DNA of 64,000 nucleotides, taken from Aristolochia californica (lineage: Eukaryota; Streptophyta; Magnoliopsida; Piperales; Aristolochiaceae). The number at the start of each line of letters is the position of its first letter. The first letter of the stretch is position 1. A program made the position numbers and the translations under genes. The notes under the pieces are model-generated. The model had not been told where the DNA came from. It saw nothing but the letters and a program-made list of their open reading frames with translations, and searched no databases. Positions 12,455 through 22,500 of the stretch are shown here, piece after piece. The stretch lies in NCBI GenBank assembly GCA_029961685.1, contig JARWKL010000015.1, positions 24,211,220-24,275,219 on the forward strand, given 5' to 3'.

Positions 12455-12664
12455 TCAAACCGCTGACATCACTTCATTTTTTTCATTGGGTGGCGATGAA
12501 TGAGTGAAGGGTTGCACTCCCGGCGGCGGAATCGGCATGCCGTAAGCCTGTAGAGCAGTGCGGACGTCTTGCCTTCCGTGTGCTCTCCCCAGAAAATAAC
12601 ATCCAAAACCGGTCAGTAGAGCGAGAAGAATCAAAGGCAGGGAGATGACCAAAACGAAACCCAT
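12455..12664 (-). CDS. Small single-pass membrane protein with proline-rich tail
   Basis: A 69-aa protein starting MGFVLVISLPLILLALL. One N-terminal transmembrane helix (about 2-24) is followed by the short motif FGCYFLGRAHGR and a proline-containing tail (PIPPPGVQPF). The ATG at 12664 is preferred because the paralogue at 13571-13852 starts with the matching MGYVIIIS; frames upstream begin only at TTG. This resembles a family of tiny uncharacterised plant membrane proteins. No biochemical role can be inferred. Confidence 0.75.
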   Translation of the reverse strand: MGFVLVISLPLILLALLTGFGCYFLGRAHGRQDVRTALQAYGMPIPPPGVQPFTHSSPPNEKNEVMSAV

Positions 12665-13570
12665 TTCACACAAAACCGAAATTTCTCAGCTTTCGCCTGG
12701 TTATAAGATGGAGAGGAAAAGGGAGAAGAATTTTTCGTCGTTTCAGGCTGGAGGATGGATGTCTGAAAGACGGGGAAGACGAAGAGAGAGAAGCTCACTC
12801 GCATGCAGAAGTGAGAAGTCAGAAGAAACCGGATTGAAGGAGAAATGACTGAGAATTGAGAATATAAATGCAACCCAGGGTGGTTGTACTTTTCTGGAAG
12901 AATCGCTCTGTCTCGCTGGTGATGCTTCAACGGGTCCCCTCAAGAACTGAGAACAGAGTGTGTAACGGATACTTTTGGGACTACTGCGTGGGACTGAGGA
13001 CGTCGGCCACCAAAATGATCTCATTTTTGCATTAAAGGTTGGAATGTTCTGCTGTTCAACGAGTATGGCGATGGCGTTGTAAGTCTTAAATCAGAATTTT
13101 TTTTTTAAGTCCTGTATTTTCAATCTGTATCAACATCTTGTCCATTAAACAAGTAAGATTGTTTGTCTTGTAAAAAGAAAAAGTTTACAACTTTCTCTTT
13201 CTCTTTTCTTTTTCCTGTTACTCAAAAAACCTTTTTCATGTGTATAGTTTTTTAAACGAGAAAAAGAAAGGGTAGAACAGATTCTTTTGGACGAAGCCTT
13301 TCAACCTTTTTTTAGAAGAGAAAGTCATGTAAGGGTGTTATTTTTTTAAAAGTTAAATTTGGTTAATAAAACGAAGAAAGAGTTTTAACCGCACCGCACG
13401 AAAATTCTTACGAGGAGAAAAACCACACTGAAATAAGCCATTACATGTTCTTCGATTCTTTCAGAGAAAAGCTAGAGGTGAAATCAAACAACGAATACCA
13501 GTCAACGAATTGGAAAGAATTGCATACTAATGGACATCAGACACACACTGATCGATCTTCTTCCTCGGTT

Positions 13571-13852
13571 TCAAACATTGGCAACAGCATTCCCTTGCTT
13601 CATGTACACAGGATGAGGTTGCATTGGGGAAGGCGAGGGGAACGAAGCATACGGAGGAGGAGGAGGAGGAGGATGCTGAAGATTGAAGGGCGGAAGTTCT
13701 CCTCCTGGCGGACCTTCAACTGGCGGACCGGTCATCTGAGTCATCAATCGTCCCTCTGCTCGGCCTTTCTCCCTTCCCATTACATAGCATCCAAAGCTCA
13801 GGAGGACAAGGAAGACAACGAAAAGTGGGGATATGATTATGACATACCCCAT
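13571..13852 (-). CDS. Small single-pass membrane protein, paralogue of the gene at 12455-12664
   Basis: A 93-aa protein starting MGYVIIISPLFVVFLVLL. It has one helix (about 2-24), then FGCYVMGREKGR, then a long proline-rich tail that includes a run of seven prolines. Alignment of the first ~35 residues with the neighbour 0.9 kb away shows they are tandem paralogues that diverged in the tail. The open frame extends upstream of this ATG (to 13921), but that part is Arg/Lys-rich and absent from the paralogue, so I do not include it. Confidence 0.75.
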   Translation of the reverse strand: MGYVIIISPLFVVFLVLLSFGCYVMGREKGRAEGRLMTQMTGPPVEGPPGGELPPFNLQHPPPPPPPYASFPSPSPMQPHPVYMKQGNAVANV

Positions 13853-14785
13853 TGGTACGCACCTCTTCTTTCTCTTCCCCCTGTAGTTTCCTCTCATTAA
13901 TTCGAGTATAAATAGTGTCAATTCTTAACAATGAAGAAATGATTAGTCTTGTTTTCTATCAATTCTCTGATTTGACTTTTACTTGCTCTGGCAACTGATA
14001 GTTTTTTAATGGCTGTTCAAAGTCTACGCTGCCAGCAATGTGATTCCGTGGAAATCCTTAACAGACCTTAAATAAAATGAAAATGGGCAACGAGGGGATC
14101 ACTAGCCAATATCTCTAATAGACATATAACCAAGTTGGACAGAAACCTCTAAAGGAAACAAAATTTGAATAAGAATTTAGATCAAGTAGGCGTTCTGGGA
14201 TGTGTTAAAGTTGTCTGATTAAGGGTATTTAATGAAGAAAGAGCTCGAGTTTTGACCTGGTGAAGTGTGCAACACACTGCAGCACATCTTAACTCCCTTC
14301 TTTCTTATCCCCCTTTCTTCTCTTTTCTTTCATTTTTAGGATGTAAACAGGTTAGAGCTGTTTCCTGGTAAGGATTTTTTGTTTTTGTTTTTTGAGAATG
14401 AAAGTTTGGATATGGAAAACAGTGAGTGCTGTTTCCCTTTTAAAATATGGAATAGAACAAAAACAAGGTCAACCTTTAGTAGCTTCATTGGCAGCAACTA
14501 CTGAACAAAGCAAAGTTTACCAATTTTAGTGTTTTTGTATTTAGAGCATTTTCTGACAATTGATTGAGTTCACTGCTGAAACTTATCCAAATGTGCCTTC
14601 AGTTGATAAAATGTTCTCTCCCAGCATTTGATGAAAATCTAACTAGAATTTCGGCCAAGTTTCAGTTACAGTATTTGTATAATCTACATATAGATTTCCA
14701 ACTTTCCTTACATAAATACACACAGTGATTTGAGTTTGATAACCCAAATCACCATCCTTGTCCTATGATTTCTTCTAACATTGCT
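13853..14785. other. Intergenic region without recognised gene
   Basis: AT-rich sequence with a pyrimidine-rich patch near 14,290-14,340. I see no domain-bearing frame and no repeat structure. It separates the small membrane-protein pair from the receptor-kinase relic. Confidence 0.5.
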
Positions 14786-15335
14786 CTCCCATCTGGAAGA
14801 GTGCCCTACACAATGAATAAGAAAATGACTTTTTAACTTATCACTAATAGATAGCTCATCTTGATAAGATCCACTCAGGTATAATATCTGCTGCATCTAC
14901 AAGCAATTTATGCAGGCTGCATACCTTATAAACTGATCCAAAGCCTCCCTCACCTAACTTGTTGGCAGGTTTGAAGTCTTCAATTGCAGTCTTTAGCTCA
15001 GCATAATTAAAGGAGCATGCTTTTGTACTTACACTCATAAGTTCTGCAGATTCATTTACAGAGATGAGAAAAAAAAAAAAAAGAAGAATATGTGCTCTAT
15101 TGGGGATTAATCTTCATTCAGAACACAAGCACATGCCTGTTTTTGTAGCTTGATGAAGGGGAGGAATTGCGAACTTTGCTCTAGAGGATTCTCACTTAGC
15201 AAACCGGTTATACGGATTGATGTAGATAACTTTTAGACTAACTGTGAGCAAAACCAATTCAAGATTTTTTCTGTTCCTGAAAAGCCATTAGGTTTTTTTA
15301 ATTCTAGTAAACAGGGACATGATGGGATGACTTTC

Positions 15336-15781
15336 TGTTGGAAAGCGTAATTCTTTTATGTTTCTATCTTGTTGTGTAGTCTGAATTTGCAGGACTCAAT
15401 TGAGACATAAATAATAGGAAGCACTCACATGGTGTGCTGAGCAATGTGCAAGAAGAGTTGCTTGAGGACAAAACTTACTGTAAAAGTTGAAGATTGAAGA
15501 GTAGAAGAGAAGAACGGAGGAAAACTTAAAATTAGATCTTCTTGGAGGTCATGCACAACCCCCCTCGCGCTCTATTTATTTAATAGAGTCTATTTAAATT
15601 ACAAAAATACCCTCAATTAAACAATGAAACCGTATCTCCTTATATCTCCCATTCTATATATCTTATGTACATGACACTTGAACCATAGATACAATTCAAC
15701 ATGTAGAACAAGATTACATAAAACAATAAATCTGCTGATGTGATGAAATGATCAAAATACCCCTGGTCTTGTTTTCCAACA
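15336..15781. mobile_element. Candidate LTR (solo or 5' LTR of the neighbouring copia fragment)
   Basis: This 446-bp stretch is bounded by TGTTGGAAA at the left and TTTTCCAACA at the right, the usual short inverted ends of an LTR. It contains TATA-like 'ctctatttatttaatagag'. Flanks are CTTTC on the left and CTTGC on the right, a possible 5-bp target duplication with one mismatch. It sits inside the receptor-kinase relic. No second copy of the sequence was found in the window. Confidence 0.45.
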
Positions 15782-16049
15782 CTTGCAACGTGTCTTGCCT
15801 CTATTACATAGGAAACTTTGTTGGATGCAACTTAATCCTGGAGGCAAAACACTGAAAATTTTAGAAAAATAAAGTAGCAAAGGCTGGTATTTTGGGTTGG
15901 TCGTTGGCGCCCAACTACTAGAAGAAAAAGTTTCCTTCGTAAAAGATCTCTAACTTATCCGAGATCTTCTTCTTTGGTATAATTACTGATTGTTAATTTT
16001 CTCCTTGCCTAAAATATTTAAGGCAAATCAAGGATTGAGATTGACTTGG

Positions 16050-17297
16050 TGAAGTGGTGCCTAAGACACTAAAAGAAGTGCAATTTTAGCTCCTTGACAC
16101 TTCCATCATTTGATGACATGAGTGCCACCTTACTTAGGATACCAGACCATTCTTTCATCTCTCACATTGAGGTGTCATCTGCTATGTATTCTAGTAAGAA
16201 GGGTACACCTTCTACCACCAAAGGGCACGGTAGAAATTACATATGAGGTTGAGCAAGAGGTGGTAGGGCTGGCTTTGGTCCTTTGAGATCTGATAACCGG
16301 GTCTACACTCATTGTGGTGGACTGAATCATTTAGTGGAAACCTATTGGAAGCTTCATGACAAACCAGGTTGGGCAACTGCCAACCAATCCTTGTTTCATG
16401 ACAAAAATTAAGAAAAACCTAAGTTACACAAAGGCAGGAAGATTGTAATCGATGATGATTATGAATTATTGCAAAGAATGAAGGCTCTGATGGCATCTTT
16501 TCCTGGATCTTCTACTACTGCTTCCACTACTGCTTCAGGTATGATATCTGCTACTTCCTCCTCTTCATCTTGGATAATTGATTCAGGGGCCTCCAAGCAT
16601 CTCACGGATAATAAAAGTATGTTATATTCTAGGTCTCCATGTTTACCAGACAAGTTTGTTACCATAGCCGACGAATCCCAAACCAAAGTTCTTGGGAAGG
16701 GATCCTCCTTTGTCACACCTTCGCTTGCGCTTACTGATGTCTTATTTGTTTTCTAATTTCCCTTAAATTTATTGTCTATGAGCCAACTAAAAAAATGTTT
16801 CAATTGTTCCATCACCTTTTCACCTTCTTCTTGTGTTTTTCAGGATCTAATAACAAAGCAGGCAATTGGTAAAAGTCATAAATAGGCGGGCCTTTATTAC
16901 TTGAACTTGTCTCCGATGACTGCAGTTTCCACTTATCAGACAGAGGTAAGATTATGGCACAACCGGTTTGGACATTCATTAGCAATATCACTTCAATAAT
17001 TATTTTCTTTTTTGAAAAAACTTGTCTATCTTAAAATGTGAAGTCTATTAGTTGAGCAAACACTAGAAGACAACATATTCTCCTCAAGTTGAACTTAAAA
17101 GGTGTTACTCCCTTTTCATTAATTCACTTCGATATATGGAGATTATTGAGTGTTTCAAATATTTTACAAGTTAAGTATTTCGTTACTTTGTGGATGACTT
17201 CACTTGAGTCACATGACTATTATTTTTTTTTTAAAGAAAGGTTTGATTTTTTTTCAATATTTATGTCATTTCATGCCAGGGTGAACACTCAATTTGG
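16050..17297 (+). mobile_element. Ty1/copia retrotransposon fragment (gag end, protease, integrase start)
   Basis: In order on the plus strand: a degenerate zinc-knuckle region (YTHCGGLNHLVETYW, about 16,300) with two of its usual cysteines replaced; a protease segment (WIIDSGASKHLT, about 16,570) with the D-S-G active-site triad; and a damaged integrase core (LIHFDIW ... KYFVTLWMTS ... FFSIFMSFHARVNTQFG, about 17,110-17,297) with frame breaks. Reverse transcriptase and RNase H are absent. The right end adjoins exon 2 of the receptor-kinase relic directly. Confidence 0.8.
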
Positions 17298-17899
17298 TAA
17301 GCCCCCATACTTGAAACGCGTAGTTCACGACCCTCGCTGCAAATTGCACCAACTCACAACGTGTCAGTAAATTCACTTCAAATACAAACTAGCCTCTCCT
17401 ATCCAGATGATCTCTTTCATGGCTTCTTCCATGAACCGGCCTCAAGAACGACCAACCTCATCGACTAAACATTTGGAGAAGTTCGGTTCATGAGCTGAAA
17501 CTCCCATGTTTCCTAATTCAGTTTCCGTTCACCGAGTTTGAAGAGAGGAACAGATATGGAGCTGGGATAGATTTTTTATTCTCAGTTTTTCCAAACCGAC
17601 AGAATTATTCAGCAGAAAAATCAAAAGAAAGAAAACCTCCATCGTCGATATCTACCAGTTTAATCTTCTTCAACTTCCAACAGGTAACTAGCATAGACAA
17701 ACAAGTCCCTCCCCTCAAAAAACACGAAAAAAAGAAGAAGAAGTAAAATTCACTACAGAAGGCAAAAGTTTCGGTGGCTTTAATTAGTATTTACCGTCTC
17801 CCGGGTCCGTTCTCTGCTGAGATCGGCAGCTCCCAACAAAGCAACTGAGAAAAAGAGCAGCGCAGAGAAGGAAGATCGGGAGAGTCGGCGGAATCTCAT

Positions 17900-19528
17900 C
17901 TCAGCTTTCAATAATTGCAGACAGATTAGCGAAATGAAACCAACAAGCTGTTTTTGAGCTCTTTAACGAAGGTGGCAGCGTAAGTCGAAGGCTGATGGCT
18001 TTTCTTGAATAAAAAAACCGGCAGCCATTCCCATAACAATAAACAACTCCCATGATTGTCTCTTCCGGTAACCTCTTCAACTGTGATGTTTGCTCCTAAG
18101 GACTAATAGATAGTGATCATGCACCAATCAAGGAGGAAGCCTAAATAAGACCCATTTAGACAAAGGAGAAGGCTATCATTGTTACTTCATAGGAGTCTCA
18201 TGCATCAATTAATATACATCAAATTTTGAAATGGGCAACACAATACAAATACAATTTATGTATTAAGTTTTAATATTTCTTACGATATAGCACCGGCATG
18301 AGAAACATGGTGACAAATTTTAGAAATGTTAACATATCGTATCAAATTTTGGAATTGTTGATACAATATTCAAAATTTACCCGATCAAAATTTAGAAACC
18401 GCATGAGGGACTTCAAAAGCAAGGGGCATTTTAAAATATGCCGCTTGGATAATTTATAAAACATATTTATATTTACATATTTTTTACACATTAATTATTT
18501 ATAATTTTAGAAAAGAATAATAAAAAATAGCTTGATGTGAGATGGATCCAAAGGGGTAGGAAAAAAGTCCTAAAAAATTCTTATTCTATTTAGAACGGAG
18601 AAAATGATAGAGTAAGGAGACTAAGGGTCTGTTTGGAACCCTTAGAAAAGAAAATGAGAATTTGATTATTATTATTCCCAAAAATAGTTCGTAAAAATAA
18701 AGAATGATCAAATTCACCTTTTTCACTAAGTATTTTTTGAAATTATAACGATCGAGTTCTCATTTTTTTTCTTTTCTGTTTCAAATAAACCCTAAAAATG
18801 TAAAAGGAGTTCGAATTTGAATTATCAAAGAATTCAAAAAATATCTTAGTAGAGCTAGGTCAATTACTTCAACCATGATACCTCTCTTGACTCTTTGAGT
18901 CAAAATCATCAAGTGATTATTTAATTTATATTATTCACCATCATAAGATAAGAAAGCAAGACCTGGTCTTTTGGAGTTTGATTCCAAGCAGGTTATCTTT
19001 CCTTCTCTCTTATTGGAATTACTCTTCTTCTATGTTCTCATTTTCAGGAGTTAACTAAGACCTCCATAATGGACAATGAGACCGAGACTGAAAATTAAGC
19101 ATAAACAGCTTCCTTCCTGGTTATGAGTTACTGGATAAGAATGGAGAAGAAGAAGATTGATTATTTGACTAACCACTCTTGAATTCAACAACTGACCAAC
19201 TCAAATACTAGAAAAGTGCTTGTCATGATTAAATCAAATGATCGAAATATTCTGTGAAGCTGCTTGACTTGTCTGCATTTTTCTCATTCCTCGCCTTTGA
19301 ATTTGCTAGGATATTATACAACGAAGTTAAAAGAGTTATTTTCTGTTTTGGGGAGTCAGAACATCTCACTCTGGAGAGTCAAATATCTGAAATTTTCACC
19401 TTTTCTGCTGTTGCTTACAAATGAAAGAACTTATCTCACTCTGGAGAGTCAAATATCAGAATAGAGGATTCAGAAAAGAACAAAAATGGCAGTAGACATT
19501 CTAAGCTGTTTCAATCATGATGATAATC
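17900..19528. other. Intergenic region between the kinase relic and the SRD2 3' end
   Basis: AT-rich and without a supported gene. It holds a MITE (18625-18792). A ~26-bp phrase beginning 'atctcactctggagagtcaa' occurs twice (about 19366 and 19435), just beyond the SRD2 stop and so probably in its 3' UTR or terminator region. Confidence 0.5.
18625..18792. mobile_element. Tourist-like MITE, 168 bp, TAA target duplication
   Basis: The ends form an imperfect terminal inverted repeat: left GGGTCTGTTTGGAAC, and the right end read backwards GGGTTTATTTGAAAC. Similarity continues inwards through the AGAAAAG/AAAATGAGAA stretches. TAA lies on both sides (18622-18624 and 18793-18795), the 3-bp target duplication of PIF/Harbinger-derived Tourist MITEs. 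No coding capacity. Confidence 0.8.
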
Positions 19529-22500
19529 TTATGCATTTTGATAATCGTATACATTGAACTCATTATAAATCAGAGATCCATCTTTACCATAATGGAGAAG
19601 GAAATAGCAGTCATCACAAAAGTAGGAGGGATTTTCCTGAGCCCATTTATCATCAGCTGTAACCTTTGTGGCAAAATAAATTTTGCAGATGGAGCATTTC
19701 TGGTGCCGTAGTCGAGGTTGAAAAATGCGGATAGGATATGCAGCACGGTTTTGCACATCATCGGCATGGATCAATCGCATATCTCTGATAACAATAATGT
19801 GCTTGCAGTCGCCCTGAATCATCATGAGTAAAGCAAAGTCAAGTCCAGAATATAGCGCTTCTGGAAAGCAGGCACATAAACAACCACAACATAGTAAGCA
19901 AATGAAATTGTGAGCTTCAAAAAGACAAAGCTTCGAGTGCTCAGTGAATATCATCAACTGATAGCTCAAAGTCAGATTCTATACTTGTTGCTACATGGCT
20001 CATGTCAAATAGTGTAAGGAAACACGTCTTTTAGTATGTTAATTTGAATTATCTGACCTTTTTCCCTATAACTGAGGTAATTGCAGGTTGTAAACAGTTA
20101 CAGTGATAAGCCTAAAGGCCAAACACACAGTGAACACCACAACACCAAGCAGAAAAACGGTGATTTTACTATAGTACGAATCATACAACCTGTTGACTAG
20201 GTATACGCATATCACTACCAACCAAAATAGTTAGCTCCAAAGGAAGAACCGACATTCAAAGACTGAAAGCAGGCAATGAAAAATAGTACCTGGTGACAGT
20301 AGAGATACCCACAACCCAATTTGAAATGTAAGTCGCAAAATCTTGCTTTATACATATCAACTGCTTTAAAGCTGGGCAAGTGGGACGCAAACCCAGTTCC
20401 AAACATGGATTTTTGCTTCTTTTGCAAGCTATTAGAGGTGATGGCAGATTCCCATTTTTCTAGTGCCTCTTCCTTGCAGTTTCTGAGCCAAGTGAATATG
20501 GGTTCACTATAATCAATGGCAGAGGGATGTCTGAGATCATTGTAAAATACATCCTGGGCATGAAGAAATTATCAGGTCTAGGTTAAAACATTTAATCAGC
20601 TTCAGTTGAATGATAGAATAGTACATAAATGAATCAACGTACTTCAATCAGGAAATACCCAGAAGGATCATACTGCTCAGCTTTATGCATCAACTCGTCT
20701 GTCACACATGAAATATTGTCCTTCAACTGGGTAAGAGTCTGCTTTCCTAATACAAATAATTCTTGGATCTACAAAAATTACATTCAATGTCAAACTGTGA
20801 TATGATAAAAGAAAAAAAAAAGAAACTAAATCTGATAAATGACCAAATAGATCATGGTAATCCCACTAACAATTCCATAAAATTATATTCCAGAATGTGC
20901 CTTTTTTAATTGGAAAAAGAGAATGTGAATACAATTAAAGAATAAAAACAGTTAACCCAAATTATTGTTTCTTTTGATAAATACCTTCATGTTTGTTCTT
21001 CTGTTATGGTAAATCTCTATGGTGAGAACAACATCTGGATAATGCACTGGTACATATTCATGTGTACAAGATGACTTAATCTGCAAGGAGAATCAAATAT
21101 GCATCAAAGATCCATTGATAGGAAACTCATTACAGTATGCACACAGAAAATGTATACCTATAACTCTAGTTGATGCTTTTTGGGGAAGCCATATATCAAC
21201 TCAGAGGAATCTGGTCGAATTGTTACTGAACAGAGACAAGAGTAGTACATCAATTTGGCATGATTTGCAAGTTAGCTATCTCACCAAGTTGACTCACATC
21301 TCAGACAAAAGACCTTGGATTGACCAGGTCAGACAAAGTTATACCCTCCAACTGGGATTCAAGACAACTTAATATTAACCAAGAATCAAGGTCTGTAGTT
21401 AATGTGAGACTCATATTGGATGCTTTATAGGTCAGTGTTTTACACCTTTTAAATAGCTAAACCAACCTACCTAAAGCAGAAACGTACTCTCTAAGTCATC
21501 AGAAACTGAATTCCTACTAATGAGAAGCCCATTCTAAATACATTCAGCGTAAATTGGAAGTGTAAACCTCTCATGCATCAAGGAAAGTAAGAAGAAAAAG
21601 ACACTTCCTTTCTTCCTTAATGTCAAGAAATGATTTAATAGGTGTATTAAAAATATATGAACACATATTTCAGGTCCCCTATCTACATATAAAATACTGT
21701 TAGACAGAGATACTCCTAGAACAAATTGGTGCATATTGCCAAACAAAAAAACTGACGAGAGAGCCATAGGTAAAGCTTTAAAACAGATTTTTTTCCGTGC
21801 AAACCTTTGCTGCAGAAGCAATGAACCTGAGAGAGCTAATCTTTTCAATTTTCTCTGAGGTAGGAACTGGGGCGTTCACAATAGTAGTACTGCCCCTGAA
21901 GCAAAATAAATATTAGTGAATATAATACTCAGCAGCATGGCAAGATTTTCTCATGAACGTCAACACAAAATGCATGAAAATCAATACCTGAGTGAATGTA
22001 GCTGGGCAGCTGCTTTGTCTTCATCTTGTTTTTTCTTGATTTCTGCAAGCTGTTTAACCTTTGTCAAGTAACCACCCTGACACAAACAAAAGTGATAGCA
22101 TGTTGTTTACACGGAAATTGAACAAATGGAACACAGAAAAAAATATAGCTCAGTCCATCTTCAACAAAGTTGCAGATCGACCCCAAAATATTTCCTTTTT
22201 ATGAGAACCAATGATAGGTATACATTTAATCCCCTGAAAATTCAGAAACTACTATCCATTTTAGAAAAATTGAACCGTGTAACATCAGATTCAGCCAAAG
22301 TTAAAATGAGCATTTATTTTACGAGGATATATGTCTTCTATAATCATTGCAATCATATAGAATATCTGGAAAGAAAGAAATAGAAGAGTTTTCTAAGGTA
22401 AGCGAAAAACAATTGGAGGAATTATTGAAGCCACCATACATAGTAAGCTTTTTTGTGCAACCGAATTTCATGAGGCCTTCCATCTTCCTGGCTCTCTTGT

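Larger units (their letters stand above)
14786..17899 (-). pseudogene. Disrupted LRR receptor-like kinase relic (third paralogue)
   Basis: Three pieces on the minus strand match the receptor-kinase genes at 29.6-37.6 kb and 52.1-60.0 kb. (1) A signal-peptide-like first exon starts at the ATG at 17899 (MRFRRLSRSSFSALLFFS...), followed by a GTAAAT donor near 17793. (2) An exon-2 start at 17336-17297 after a GCAG acceptor reads ARVVNYAFQVW, equivalent to the [11 protein letters not shown] of the intact genes; the frame between pieces 1 and 2 is not preserved. (3) An exon at 14925-15043, exactly 119 nt like exon 19 of the intact genes, encodes FNYAELKTAIEDFKPANKLG and GEGGFGSVYK with intact splice sites. 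It is followed by the first residues of the next exon (GTLPDGRA, 14785-14805), after which similarity stops. All LRR, malectin and catalytic exons are missing. A copia fragment cuts exon 2. Confidence 0.75.

Noticed and set aside
19517..19711. Plus-strand 64-aa frame over the SRD2 3' exon
   Set aside because: Shadow of the cysteine-rich last exon of SRD2 on the minus strand.
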